Source: Asterias amurensis
Lineage: Eukaryota; Echinodermata; Asteroidea; Forcipulatida; Asteriidae
Direction: 5' to 3'
Assembly: GCF_032118995.1 (NCBI RefSeq)
Contig: NC_092666.1
Span: forward strand, 3,112,001 to 3,176,000
Length of the DNA stretch: 64,000 bases
Shown here: positions 1-11,847 of the stretch, one piece after another
How positions within the stretch are numbered: position 1 is the stretch's first letter
How the letters are laid out: each line of letters starts with the position of its first letter
Made by a program: the position numbers and the translations under genes
The notes under the pieces: model-generated
Database searches by the model: none
What the model saw: the letters and a program-made list of their open reading frames with translations, nothing else
What the model was told of the DNA's origin: nothing

Positions 1-104
1 CGCATGAGGAAAGGAAATTAGAGCGAAAATTGCATGAAGAAATAACACTTGGAACTAAAATCCAAAGAAATTGACTGAACCCCTTTTCTGGTCCCCTTTC
101 ACAG

Positions 105-206
105 AGCCAGCAGTCAGTACCAGAGTTTACCCGCTAGTCAGTTCGCTGATGATCGCTGGAAAATGCCTACGCATGCCACATACGAAGCCGACAGATTAAT
201 GCAGGG
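105..206 (+). CDS. Internal coding exon of an unrecognised plus-strand gene (exon A)
   Basis: A 102-base open stretch follows a good acceptor (pyrimidine-rich tract ending in cacag at 104) and ends before gttggt at 207, a weak but legal donor. It starts and ends in splice phase 2 and adds 34 codons. The peptide is polar and tyrosine/serine-rich (begins ASSQYQSLPASQF, ends ATYEADRLMQ). The candidate downstream exons at 3970, 5102, 8421 and 17449 all also begin in phase 2, so this exon can join any of them without a frame shift. The style resembles a cytoplasmic tail with many Tyr/Ser residues, but I recognise no domain and assign no function. The gene begins upstream of the window. Confidence 0.5.
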
Positions 207-218
207 GTTGGTAGTATT

Positions 219-905
219 GACAATTCATAATCCAGGTTGATAGTTATCTGCTGCAACCCAGGTTGATAGTTAGCTTGGATTAATACAGGTTGATCCATGT
301 TACAAGCGGTATATTCAGGTTGATAGTTGAAGTCAGCATGGATGTTAGTCCATCTTGATCAATGCTATCCGTTAACCCAATTGATGATTAGCCACTCAGG
401 TTGATAGTTAGCTGCAATCCAAGTGGATGGTTACATGTAGCTTGGATATTTTAATCCAGGTTGATGATGTATAGCAATGTAGGTTGATAGTTAGCTATAC
501 ATGTAGCTATATAGATTGATAGTTAGTTGCAGTCCACATTGGTGGCTAGTTTTAATATTAATCCAGGTTGATTTATGTTTTTGCAGTAATCCAGATTGAT
601 AGTGTTTTAATAATTTTCCACACGTCAGGTTGATAGTTAGCTTTTATCTAAAACTAGCTTAGCTGCTACATGTAGTTGGATTCTCAGTTACATTAGTTAG
701 TGTGGATCTAAGTTGATAAATTCTTGGATCTTCATAATGAATCATCTAAGGTTGATGAGTTACTTACTTGGTTTACTTGAATTAAGGCTTGTGATTAGCA
801 GCGATCAAGTTGATGATGTCATAACCCAAGTTGGTGGTTGGCTGTAACTAGGTTGATTACCGTAGCTGGATCATCCAGATTGATAGTTAGCCGGGGTTGT
901 GGTCT
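219..905. repeat. Degenerate tandem array around aggttgatagttagct
   Basis: The core aggttgatagttagct or close variants recurs about every 30-45 bases across nearly 700 bases, with irregular spacers. It lies in the intron after exon A. The copies are diverged and no coding frame persists through them. Confidence 0.8.
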
Positions 906-1026
906 AGATTGTTATCTAGTTTAAAATCCTAGCCCCAGTGTATTTGGATAAAGACCCTCCCGATCCTCCAAAACCATCCATTGTAACAAACTGATGGCTG
1001 AAAAACACCTTAATGTTTGGACTCTC

Positions 1027-1388
1027 TTAAAGGAACGGGACACTATTAGTAATTGTCAAAGACCGATGTATCTCCACATATGCATAAAATAACCAGCCTA
1101 TGAAAATTTCAGCTCAATGGGTCGTTGAAGTTGAAGAAAAAAACACCCTTGTGACACAAAGTTGTGTGCTTTCAGATACTTGATTTTGAGACCTCAAGTT
1201 CTAAATCTGAGGTCTCGAAATCAAATTTGAGGAAAATTACTTCTTTCTCGAAAACTACATTACTTCAGAGGGAGCCGTTTCTCACAATGTTTTATACTAT
1301 CAACCTCTACCTATTACTTGTTATCAAGAATGAAGTTTTATGCTAATAATTATTTTGAGTAATTACCAATAGTGTCCACTGCCTTTAA
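1027..1388. mobile_element. Palindromic TTAA-flanked MITE, family T1
   Basis: Non-coding element of about 360 bases bounded by TTAA at 1027-1030 and 1385-1388. Its ends are inverted copies around the core cactattagtaattgtca at the left and accaatagtgtccactgcc at the right. The same family recurs at 1945, 16514, 19591, 31777, 54440 and 63234. No transposase is encoded. Confidence 0.8.
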
Positions 1389-1944
1389 GATTGGATTAAT
1401 CCAAATTAAGATCAGTAAAAATTCAGCCGAAGATAATTTTGTCTAAATTTATATATATTCATGTACTTGAACCTGTGTAGAATATATTGAGACGATGAAA
1501 AAATAATTGTACAATGCTGTCCTCAAATTACCCCAGCATTTGCTGCCGTGCCTTGAAATAACCCAAGGCATCAACAACAATGGCCGTGGTGCCCTTTGCT
1601 TTTCCTGTGGTGCCCTTTGCAAAGTTCTGATTCAAATTTACATTTCCCTCATGCAAGGTTTTAGCCAGGATTTGGTAAAAGGGTGTCCAAATTTGCTGGA
1701 AATTTTAAAACTGGGTGTCCAAATTGTTCACCTACAATAAATTTACATGTAAATGACAGATGAAACAGGGTGTCCAAATTAAAAACAGGGTGTCCAAAAG
1801 ACACCCCTCTGGCTAACACTATGCCCTCATGGAGGTTCACATAGACTGTGCCCCATCAAATGTTTTTGAAAATGGCTGAAAATGCACTTGTCATGCTTGT
1901 ATTGTATTCATTGTTTGTTTATAGGCACTGAGTACAAATTGGTC

Positions 1945-2314
1945 CTTGCTCAAAATAATTGTCAGCATAAAAACTGACTTGTTAACGATCAATGGAGAGA
2001 TGTTGATAGTATGAAACATTGTGAGAAACGACTCCCTCTGAAGTAACGTAGTTTTCGAGAAAGAAGTAATTTCTCACTAGAATATTTGAATTTGATTTTG
2101 AGACCTCAGAATTTGATTTTGAGGTCTTGAATTCAAACATTTGAAAGCACACAACTTTGTGTGACAAAAGTGATTTTTCTTCCATTATTATCTTGCAACT
2201 TCGATGACCAATTGAGCTCAAATTTTCACAGGTTTGTTATTTTGTGCATATGTTGAGATACACCAAGTGAGAAACTGGTCTATGACAAGTACCGGAGGTG
2301 TCCAGTGTCTTTAA
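1945..2314. mobile_element. Diverged palindromic MITE, family T1
   Basis: It shares the family T1 interior (block at about 2010-2200 with ggctccctctgaag-like and cgagaaagaagtaattt segments) and ends in gtgtctttaa at 2314. The left edge is eroded. Confidence 0.7.
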
Positions 2315-2639
2315 CAATAAACATACCAGTTGAAGACATTTCATTTCACTTAATATCAGTACACACCAATCACAAAATCATGAACATATCATTAGTCTCA
2401 TACTCTGATATCTTGCATTTCTAATCACTAGTCTCCTCTCCTGCCTCCAATATTGATCTTGAGCCATGTATTTTCTTATGAGCACTGCAGCTTCATTGCA
2501 TTGCACTATTGCTTTTTGCACATACAAAGTTTCTGTTTCTGCTTCTTGCTACTAAACAAAACGCTGTAAAAAATGTAAATAGTTCTGAGTTTTGAAATTC
2601 TACCATGTTGACATATTATGTTATCTTGTTAAATAATAA

Positions 2640-3030
2640 TATATCAGGGTTCACGTTGGCTCAGTGGTTTCCTTCCCTGCCTTTCACCTCTGTGGACCCT
2701 GTTTCGAATCCCACCTCACTCAGACCGAGTCTTTCATGTATTTGGTTTTCAGTCCCCTCGGACCCACACTCTGCTGATCAAAAACACCAGAGCTTGAGTC
2801 TGATGCTCTCGGTCACAACACATCATCTTTCCAAAACACGTTTTCACTTTTGTTGATAATACAATTCCCAAACCGGACTGTCTCCTTACAATCTATTATG
2901 ACGATGACTAGAGCAAGCTAGTCGAAATGTTGAGACCAATTCAAGAACTGACTCCGAGGTAGTGCAGTTAATTATGATCCTAGTAGACTAAAGACAGACA
3001 GTTCTCAAAGAAAAACTCTACCTGGCAAGT
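2640..3030. repeat. tRNA-like SINE fragment followed by a reversed copy of repeat family T11
   Basis: From about 2648 to 2800 there is a box A-like tggctcagtggtt and a box B-like tttcgaatcccacc, typical of a tRNA-derived SINE head. From about 2890 to 3030 the sequence is the reverse complement of the family seen at 23322-23605 (gactagagcaagctagtcgaaa block). No gene is seen here. From 3031 to 3969 I see only homopolymer runs near 3310 and no supported feature. Confidence 0.5.
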
Positions 3031-3969
3031 AGATGGCAATCTACTAACTATCCCATCAACTAACATTTGGTAAAACAGAAATTAATATAGCTTCATTGGT
3101 TGATAAATCTGCTGTTAATCCATAGGACAAACGATACATGAATCTAAACAACGCACCAATCATGCAATACATTTTTCTTTTGTATATTTTTTTCCAAACA
3201 CTGTGGTTAGAGTCATACTGTATACTAACTAAATCAGAGGTGTTTGTGTTTCAGAAATTCTGGCTGATCGCAAGAACACTTTGTTTGCTTTATTAACACA
3301 AATTATTTCCCCCCCCCCTTTTTTTTTGCAGAGTGGAGCATGGTTTTTAACAAACAGCCAAATGCATTATGCATTATTTATTTTAAATGGCACAGCTAAC
3401 GTCTCTAAATTTTATTTTTAAGCTGAGGTCGTAACCAATGTGACTGCTACACTAAGGGAAAGCTCCATAAAAGAAAGAAGCTTAAATAAAAACATCCCTT
3501 TCATCTAACAACTAACACCTGTTATCCCCATTTAACTCATTGTATTACTTAATAGGATCATGCATAAACCAGTAGGGCTGCTGGCTGCCCCAGGAAAAAT
3601 AACTGCTCATCCATCAAGTTAAATGACCTTATTCAATGTAAGCACACACCACTGGTGAAAAGGATGTAAATGTTGCTAAGCAACATTTTATGAAAATTAA
3701 GAAATTTGGCTGAAGAGTCAAACCTCACAAACTAGCGCCACAAAGATCTTTATCATGGTGCGGCCATCTTGATTTTCTCCCATTCAACTCGATGTAACCA
3801 AACCTGGGCCGAGGCTGAAAGGGAAAATAATCTGATTCCTTTTTTAAGGATTAACATAAGCATTCATTACTGGTACTGGATACAGGGTGCTTGACCAAGA
3901 TGGTGGCAGTATGATAATGGTTTATTTCTAGCGGAGTCACCATCAAGATTCTCTCTTTTGCATCCATAG

Positions 3970-4177
3970 CAACGACTTGGCCTTAGCGGATCTCCCCACA
4001 GTCCATCCCATATACGGTGACATCGCCAGCCCGTCCGCGATCGCGCCATCGATCGCATCGTCGTACAGGAGTTACCCGACCTACGCTAACACCGAGGGCC
4101 TGTACGGAGAACCGAATCGTAGTTACAGGAACGAGAAAGCGGAACTCGAACGAGATCTTAACGCGATATTTTCATAA
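3970..4177 (+). CDS. Candidate alternative terminal exon of the unrecognised plus-strand gene (exon B)
   Basis: A consensus acceptor (catccatag) ends at 3969. From the next base the sequence is open for 69 codons and stops with TAA at 4175-4177. It begins in phase 2, matching the end of exon A. The peptide is rich in Tyr, Ser and Ala (it contains PTVHPIYGDIASPS and ends KAELERDLNAIFS). Base composition is clearly richer in GC than the flanks, as expected of coding sequence. I do not recognise the family. Used here it would end the protein about 69 residues after exon A; skipping it leads to exon C and exon D. Confidence 0.5.
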
Positions 4178-5101
4178 CCTAGGTTTGTGGAGACCATAGG
4201 TTTAAAGCTAGTGCATGTACATGTACAAACCTCGTGTTCTAACTGCGTCTAGTGTCTTGGCAGTGATTAATGGATGTTGTGTCAGTGTGTGGAGGTCTTA
4301 ACACGTGTGCTGCATTCTTTTAAGGCTTGGTTCCAAGGCGTTTCTATGTTACTAGTTGTGATCCATAACTATGAGTTTGAGTATCACCAACAGAGGCACT
4401 ATCCCCCTTAACCACCCACAAACCACTGCATAGAGATGAATCGCATTTTAACGAGAGAAGCAACTTGGAACCAAGACACCATTCTTCTTTTTCTTCTTTT
4501 GTTCTTCTGATCGTTCGTTCTTTCTGTTGTTTCATTCTCTCTGTTCTATTGTTCTTTCTGTTCTGCAGAGTTAGTACTTAGATTGCCATGTAATAACTGC
4601 CCTTTCTCCCTCAGCTTTTCTCCACCCTTGTACAGTGTACAATGTAGCTCTTTAATGCGTCTTCTCTGTTTGCTGATCTTGTTATTGTATGGAGTGGAGT
4701 AGTTGTTAGTTTTCCTTGCATGCTAACTGTTCGGACTAGAGATTTCTTTTAGCAGCTGCACCGTCTTGGCACTGTCTACTCAACTTACGTTGTTGCTAAC
4801 CCAAATATAGGGAGATTTTTGTTTTGGACGACGGATGGTTCTGCTGCCATGGTAATGATGACATTTGGCATCATCTGCACATGTGCATTGACTTTGAGGA
4901 CGGTCGTCCCTCAATTTCTACGACAGTACTTGGAATGAATCTGCGTTGTGCTGAAACTGACAGCGTTTAGCTGAAAACTACGAAACGTTGCAGAACCATC
5001 TGTCGTCAAAAACAAAAACTCTGTATTGATCAACTATAACAGGCCTTGCCGTTCTTAAATCTTTGTGTTGTCTCTTGTTATTTTCCTTTACCTTTTCCTA
5101 G

Positions 5102-5155
5102 TGATGAAGACATTGGTTATGAGTGGTTCACAAAATCTCGACCTCCTGTTGTACC
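5102..5155 (+). CDS. Candidate 54-base cassette exon of the unrecognised plus-strand gene (exon C)
   Basis: The acceptor is ttttcctag ending at 5101 and the donor is gtacgt beginning at 5156. The exon is exactly 18 codons in phase 2 at both ends, so it can be included or skipped without changing frame. It encodes DEDIGYEWFTKSRPPVV and its last two bases complete a proline codon with exon D. The polyproline-like end and acidic start are visible; no domain is recognised. From 4178 to 5101 I see no other supported feature. Confidence 0.45.
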
Positions 5156-5519
5156 GTACGTTCAGTCCTTTTACTTTTTTGAAAAAGTATCACACCATTG
5201 TTTACTGAAATTTCATTCCAAAGCTTCACTCAGTCGACACATTTTTTTTTCCATCACATTATTAAACATTCATCAAACAAAATTGTGGAAAATTTCATTC
5301 GTTTCGTTAGGACAACCGTGATATTCATCCTACTAAAGTTTCAAATTTTGGGCTCTCAGCATGCTCAGTAAAGATGGCAAAATTTCTAATAAATAGACAG
5401 AAAGTCTATTAAAGTCTACACTACATGTAGGTCAATGAAATTGTCTTCCTTTTTTTCTAAGGGATAAATATAATGCTTAATAGGGTTAACAGATTAAAAA
5501 ATCGCGCCCATGTACCAAT

Positions 5520-6160
5520 GTTTAAATATGCACAACAGTCTATGAGCAAGTTCGAGTGGGCACATTGTTTGACCCGTGGTTGACTACTGACCAGCATAGT
5601 ACATGTGCAGTGACGCACTCACTCGAACGACTCATTTGGAAGTCTATAGTCTTGCCTTTTTCGCTATAGTGTCACTGGTTCCCCTTTGCGCTTTACACAT
5701 ATGTTAAAATGGAACATGCTGTTGGGACCAGTGAAGAAACCATGGGCTTGAGGCTGGGTCCAAATGGTCGACTGCAGTAGTCAACCAATGGTCGACCAGC
5801 CTGGGTTCGAGTGCAAATGGTCAACCTTTAGTTAACCATGGTGCACACTCGAAGCTGGTTCCAAATGGTCGACTGCAGTAGTCAACCAATGGTCGACCAG
5901 CCTGGGTTCGAGTGCAAATGGTCAACCTCTAGTTAACCATGATGCACAATCGAACTTGCTCATGGTTGACCACATTAGCCAACCAATGGTCGACCAGCCT
6001 GGGTTCGATTGCAAATGGTCAACCATTAGTTTTATAACCATTGTGCACACTCAAACTTGCTCATGGTCGACCACAGTAGTCAACCAATGGTCGACCAGCC
6101 TGGGTTCGAGTGCAAATGGTCAACCTTTAGTTAACCCTTGTGCACACTCGAACGTGCTCT
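5520..6160. mobile_element. Repeat element carrying about four tandem copies of a ~100-base unit
   Basis: From about 5753 the block caatggtcgaccagcctggg returns at roughly 100-base spacing four times, each with ggtcgac/gttgac palindromes. The left flank (5640-5740) reappears inverted at 9050-9365, so this is one interspersed family. The 205-codon open frame over 5956-6573 lies across this repeat and is not credited as a gene. Confidence 0.65.
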
Positions 6161-6411
6161 ATGTTGTCCTTCCACTGCTCGGTAATCTGGTAATGTCTAG
6201 TCTTCACTTTGCTCATAAAATCCACATGATCCCAATCCACATCTGTGCATGCATCATAAACCCATACACTTCCCTTCTCCCCTCTCCCTTCACTATTTCT
6301 ACACATGTACTGTATTATGTTGCTTTGTTTTCCTACATAACTTGCACTCATGATGTTCCCTTTTCGCTATTACAAAATCCACTACCACATTGTAACTCAA
6401 GCCCATGTCAT

Positions 6412-6668
6412 AGTTGGTGCGTTCGATTAGCTTACCTGTGTCAACCCGATCTGCCCGCGGTATGTTCGAATAGCTTTGACTTCATTCCAGGGGCTCATCC
6501 GGGTCAGCCCCAAGTGCCCTGCTTGTGGAACGGGTCACTGGGGGCTAGCCCGAAGTGCATGAGGTCACCATGAGAGGGCGAGTGATTGTTCGATTAGCTC
6601 TTGTCAGGGGCTCACCTGAGTGAGCACTACGGGGTCGACCCAGGGAAGCTAATCAAACGCACCCTATA
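6412..6668. mobile_element. Short inverted-repeat element
   Basis: The left end ggtgcgttcgattagctt and the right end agctaatcaaacgcacc are inverted copies, enclosing a GC-richer interior of about 220 bases with internal partial palindromes. No coding capacity is seen. Confidence 0.7.
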
Positions 6669-6889
6669 GTTAAACTTATGTGTAGGCCAACTCTACCCTT
6701 CAATTACCTGGCTTACATTTCTTACTTACATGTAAGCATATTACTTATTGTATCTTGGAGGATTCAACCTACAGTATAGGCAGGAGTATTTAAGGATAGG
6801 AAAGAAGTTGTAATGTATAGACAGGTTTTTCCTCATTTCAGGATTTTCTCAAATTCTCCTTGAGCTTTCAAGTTTTCTTGGTAAAAGTA

Positions 6890-7040
6890 AGGCTGTCAAC
6901 GAAGGGAGAAAGACATTTGTAGTCCACTTTGCCAAGGTCGTTGGTTTGAATCCCACCCAAGTAATATGACTGTGACTTTTTCACAGATGGCTTGGGAAAG
7001 TACTGAGAATACAGTGCTATTATATTAGACAGTGCAATCT
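6890..7040 (+). repeat. tRNA-derived SINE fragment
   Basis: A box B-like ggtttgaatcccaccc is followed by aagtaatatgactgtgac and ttgggaaagtactgagaatacagtgct. The same string is found inverted at 37060-37230 and partly at 34640-34800, showing a dispersed family. Confidence 0.55.
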
Positions 7041-7484
7041 CCATAAAATATAAGATTTTATGTTTTCTTCCATTGAGCTGTGTAAAAAATCGTGCCTGCA
7101 GGAAGTCCAGGCTCTGTGGCTGTTTTGTAAACATCGTCTATACTCCCATCACTTCGCATTCGTTCTCACTACATGTACGTTCTAAATTGTTACAAGGTGA
7201 TAGTAATGTGTGCCGCGAGGAGGGAGCGAGCGGGGATGGCAATTGAGTGATAGTGTCAATAACAACGTCTTGCACCAAGACTACATTTTCACTATAAAGT
7301 CAGAAAGAGTTCGGTGTGGTGGTGGGGGGGGGGGGGGGGTCTTACTAACAAATAGTTACCTGGCTTACAATGTTCATTGGTTTACGGGTAACTGCTGCTT
7401 AGCAGATTTGGTTCCTTAGCACAAAGGTCTACTCAGATTCATGCTACATGTATTAGTCGGTTAGTGAATAATTTATAAGGATTA

Positions 7485-7610
7485 CAGGGGTGGATTTCAC
7501 AAAGAGATAAGACTAGTCATCTCTTAGGACTAGCCATACGTTTTTAATATCTCCTAGGACTAGTCCTAAGTTAGGACTAGTCCTAACTCTTTGTGAAATC
7601 GACCCCTGCT
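7485..7610. mobile_element. Palindromic MITE, family T4
   Basis: Near-perfect hairpin of about 125 bases. The arms begin tggatttcacaaagag and end ctctttgtgaaatcgac, with repeated actagtccta in the middle. Related copies are at 34265-34402, 40390-40530, 39993-40158 and 56277-56656. A run of 18 G residues lies nearby at about 7322-7339. Confidence 0.85.
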
Positions 7611-8004
7611 ACCATAAACATTACAGTCAAAATAAAGTACATGTAGGTTAATTAGGTTTCTGATACTTGTATCTAGTCTAGCCTGTTCTGTCCTGATTAC
7701 TTTGTATTAGCTTCTGTAGGCCTAAGGCTTGCCACAGCTAGCGGTGCATAAAAACTGCTACAATAGACTAGCCTAAGATTTTGTTGTTTGTAGACTTGTA
7801 TCAAGTCTAATCATGTGCTCAGTTCAACCAAAAGAACTAGCTTTAGTAAGGGAGGCCACAGTATGAATGGTAACTGCTGTGATAGTTTAGGCTAATACAT
7901 GTAGTGTGATTGCTTTAGATGAACAGGAAGGCAGACTTGAGTTGAGGCTAATGCAGGTTTGGTATAGTTAGGTCAAGTTTGTATTAAAGGATTTTGTCTT
8001 GCAT

Positions 8005-8362
8005 AAAGTTGGTCTTTGAAAAGCATTTGTTATGAAATGCACAATGGTTAGAAGAGCGTTTTAAGAGTAGAAAATAATGATCCACACAAACATGCCTTGA
8101 ATTTGCATGGTTTTTCTTTTACTTTGCAAACTATAAGAACAGTCGGCAATTTTCTCGAGTCAATTAAATTTGACTCCACAAAGTAGCGTGCTGTGTTAGT
8201 TCACAACGTAAAAGGTAAACCATGCAATTTCAAAGCATATTTGTGTTGATCATGTACATTCTACAAATAAAGAAATCTTTCTAACCATATGCATTTTGTA
8301 ACAAATGGTGTCCAACTCTTTTTATAGACCAACTTGTCTGATCCAAGGTATAATGTCCCTTT
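8005..8362. mobile_element. Diverged MITE related to family T3
   Basis: The inverted segments ttggtctttgaaaagc and accaacttgtc...tccaaggtataatgtccctttaa mark the two ends. Family members at 25313 and 56292 share these terminal strings. Confidence 0.6.
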
Positions 8363-8420
8363 AACTTCTTAACCATTTCATGTTTTGACTTATTCCTCAT
8401 CTGCTTTTTGCCCTTTACAG

Positions 8421-8568
8421 TCAACTTCAGGAGTCCGACTCTAGGACACCCTCTGAGATCCATCTTCAAGAACTTCAAATGCGTAAGTTGGGCCACTACG
8501 ATTACGAAGGTAGCCATTACGGTGATAGTCATTACAGTGGTAGTCAATACGACGGGAGTCGTTGCTGA
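8421..8568 (+). CDS. Candidate terminal exon of the unrecognised plus-strand gene (exon D)
   Basis: A strong acceptor (tttttgccctttacag) ends at 8420. The exon is open in phase 2 for 48 codons and stops with TGA at 8566-8568. Its start phase matches the end of exon C exactly, giving a proline at the junction. The peptide begins QLQESDSRTPSEIHLQELQ, then turns into a short Tyr/Gly/Ser repeat (HYDYEGS, HYGDS, HYSGS, QYDGS) before a final Arg-Cys. The last part is four degenerate copies of a five- to seven-residue unit. I recognise no family. It looks like a low-complexity C-terminal tail, alternative to exon B. Confidence 0.5.
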
Positions 8569-8739
8569 AACCACGGTTCTCTGTTCTTGCTGTGTGAAAC
8601 TCACATGTACCAAAGTTAGTTTTTTTAAGAAAGTGACTCTAGTTTTTACAAACTTTTTGTAACAAGTGTTCTGAAAGTAACACTGGTTTATAGATGTACA
8701 TGAAGGCACAGGCCTATATCATGTATATGCTTTGTTTTT

Positions 8740-9365
8740 TAAAGGGCAAGGGCATCAGGGCATTTTCTCCTTGGTAAAGGGCACCCTACACGCATACATG
8801 GCATAAGGAATCTGTAAATTTCTACTGGGGCATTTCAAGGGCACCAAGGCAATGACCAGGGGGCATGGAGGCAATCATTTGTTGCCTCCATGAACATGAT
8901 GAAGTAACAGGCCTGTAGGCATGCAACATATCAGTTGATATCTATTTTTTTCCCTAATGATAGACGATGCACATAACGCACTTGAGTAGGGCGCCCTCTG
9001 CTAGGTTTAAAGAAGGTTGCTGATTGGCTCATCCTGTATGCCTAATGCACATAGAGCAATTTCAATGGTTGACTATTTTGGCTCGACCCCAGGATGGTCG
9101 ACCATTGGTTGACTACTTTGGTCGACCGTTTGGAACCAGCCTCGAGCCCATGGTTTCTTCTCTGGTCCCTATAGCCTGTTCCATGCTGTGTGAAGCGCAG
9201 AGGGGAACCAATGACACTATAGCAAAAACATGGAATGCAATGGAGTGTTATATACTGTGGTACCATTGGTTGACTAGGCTTCCCAACGAGTCGTGCGAGT
9301 GAGTGCAACACTGCGCATGTTTGTTGCTGGTCAAGTGTCAACTAAATGTGCGCAATCGAACTTGC
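8740..9365. repeat. Dispersed low-copy repeats
   Basis: Positions 8740-8900 share the agggcattttctccttggtaaaggacacc-type block with 30880-31000. Positions 9050-9365 are an inverted, partial copy of the element at 5520-6160. No coding exon is supported. From 9366 to 10230 I see nothing I can support. Confidence 0.5.
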
Positions 9366-10234
9366 TTTAATAGATGTGTTTCCATTTTTATCACCCTTTT
9401 GCCTCTAAGATGACGGTAGGACTATAACAATGTCAATGCATAAATTTTATTTGTGTTCGAGATGAAGTTCATTAAGATTTCTTCAAAGGTCTACCACAAA
9501 CTTCCATTAATGCTTCCATTCAAACTAACTGGTTGTGCCGAGTAGATGTTAAACTTGCTGCTGAAAGAAGCTTTTTTTTATGTATACATTATTGAACTAT
9601 TGGTGTCCAATTATGAACAAATTTGGGATTTTAATATTAAACAGCTACCTGAGCGGAATGTTTTCAACAGAAATTGTATTTTTACTTAATTTTAATGCAC
9701 TTGTTCACCATATTAATGTAATTTTGATATGTGTACACTTCTAAACTTTTCGTAATTATCGATTAAAAAATCAGGCCCCTACCTAAAGGTTTTTTGAAAA
9801 ACTAAAAACACTTCTGCCGTTGAGAGCGGGCGTCAAAGGACAATGCCGCTGACGACATTTGTGGGAGTTTGCTTTGTTATACATCCACGCTGCAACAAAG
9901 CAGCTTTATCTACTTATGACGTTTTGAGAGTGATTATGAACGGGGCTTTTCGCAAATCTCGCAGAAAAGCTCTGGACAAGGGCATACAAAGTGATTGTTT
10001 TTTTACACAATTAAAACCTATTTATAATCATATGACTCGATTTCCTTATTCATCAAAAACATTTTAAGTGGAATTCAGCAAAGTTCATGACTTGACATTT
10101 TCGTTCAAGCAGGTCTTTAAGAAAAATCATGGAATTGTACCCGGTTACATTTTGCCGTATTCGGTATTTTCATTCTCGAAACATTCAAATTTGTTTTTCA
10201 ACCCTGCTAGATAAAAAGAAATGTAACATCCTTA

Positions 10235-11515
10235 AGGGTTGGTACATCATTATGTGTAGTTATTGCATTTTATTCAAATCCATTAGTTTTCAAGAAACCT
10301 ATCGTATTGGGGGTGGTACATCATTGGTTATTGGAAGAGGACATTCATTCCAATCCTCTAGTTTCAAGAAACCTATCGTATTGGGGGTGGTACATCATTG
10401 GTTATTGGAAGAGTGCATTCATTCTAATCCTCTGGTTTCAAGAAACATATTGTATTGGGGGTGGTACATCATAGGTTTTTGGAAGAGGACATTCATTCCT
10501 ATCCTCTAGTTTTCAACATGTTCAAGAAACATCATAATTGGAAAGTACACTATTGGTTATTGGATGAGTACATTCATTCCAATCCTCTAGTTTCAAGAAA
10601 CATATCGTATTGGGGGTGGTACATCATTGGTTTTCGGAAGAGGACATTCATTCCAATCCTCTAGTTTTCAACATGTTCAAGAAACATCATAATAGGAAAG
10701 TACATCATTGGTTATTAGAAGAGTACATTCATTCCAATTCTCTAGTTTCAAGAAACATATTGTATTGGGGGTGGTACATCATTGGTTTTCGGAAGAGGAC
10801 ATTCATTCCAATCCTCTAGTTTTCAACATGTTCAAGAAACATCATAATTGGAAAGTACACCATTGGTTATTGGATGAGTACATTCATTCCAATCCTCTAG
10901 TTTCAAGAAACATATCGTATTGGGGGTGGTACATCATTGGTTTTCGGAAGAGGACATTCATTCCAATCCTCTAGTTTTCAACATGTTCAAGAAACATCAT
11001 AATAGGAAAGTACATCATTGGTTATTAGAAGAGTACATTCATTCCAATTCTCTAGTTTCAAGAAACATATTGTATTGAGGGTTGTACATCATTGGTTTTC
11101 GAAAGAGTGCATTCATTTCAATCCTCTAGTTTTCAAGAAACATATCTTAAAGGGATGGTACATCACTGGTTATTGGAAAAGTACATTCATTCCAATCCTC
11201 TAGTTTTCAACATGTTCAAGAAACATCATAATAGGAAAGTACACCATTGGTTATTGGATGAGTACATTCATTCCAATTCACTAGTTTCAAGAAATATATC
11301 GTAATGGGGTGGTACATCATTGTTAATTTAAAGAGTAAATTCATTCCAATAGTTTTCAAGAAACATGTAACAGGAAAATACGCCATTGATTATTGGAAGT
11401 GTACATTAATTCCACTCTAGTTTTCAAGAAACATCATAAAGGGCCAATGATGTGTGTACAATGTACACCATTGAATATTTGAAGAGTACATTCATTCCAA
11501 TCTTCAAGATTTTAA
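10235..11515. repeat. Minisatellite, about 155-base unit made of two ~77-base halves
   Basis: Blocks such as tggtacatcattggtt and acattcattccaatcctcta recur throughout. A full unit (10596-10750, 10751-10905, 10906-11060) repeats at about 155 bases. Within it, two related halves differ by an insertion containing caacatgttcaagaaacatc. Outer copies are more diverged and shortened. Because 155 is not a multiple of three, the overlapping 60-126-codon open frames here drift in frame and are not treated as genes. Confidence 0.9.
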
Positions 11516-11847
11516 ATTGAATAAGTTTTATTGTGATTACCGGAAAGTTGTTTAAGCCGGTGCATGTACATATCAATTGGATTGTACGCTAAGGGATTTA
11601 CAGGTATTTTTTAATATTAAAAGAAATATTCTGGCACATGATTTGTAAATAACTAATTTTTATGCCACTAGTTTTTAGGCACAGATTTATAATGTTGCTG
11701 CCAGTAGTCTGTTACTATTAAGATACTTTTGTACATAAATCTTTTTAAATGCGTAATTTTTAAATTAGAATCTTGAGGAAACCATGTTGTAAAATCAGCA
11801 GCATTTTTGATCTCGTCATTTTATTTATTGATTTTTGTTTGTTTTAG

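Noticed and set aside
1164..1346. 60-82-codon frames inside family T1 elements (also 31865, 54557, 63250)
   Set aside because: The same peptide recurs at every copy of a palindromic MITE with no transposase features; these are repeat translations.
5956..6573. 205-codon open frame on the plus strand
   Set aside because: It runs across a tandem repeat and an inverted-repeat element, has no domain and no splice or codon support, and its residues reflect the repeat.
9843..10067. 74-codon frame starting MPLTTFVG
   Set aside because: No recognisable motif, and no supporting splice or promoter context; it could be chance.
10129..11304. Several overlapping 60-126-codon frames encoding a repeated peptide
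   Set aside because: They are translations of a 155-base minisatellite. The unit is not a multiple of three, so the peptides arise in drifting frames.
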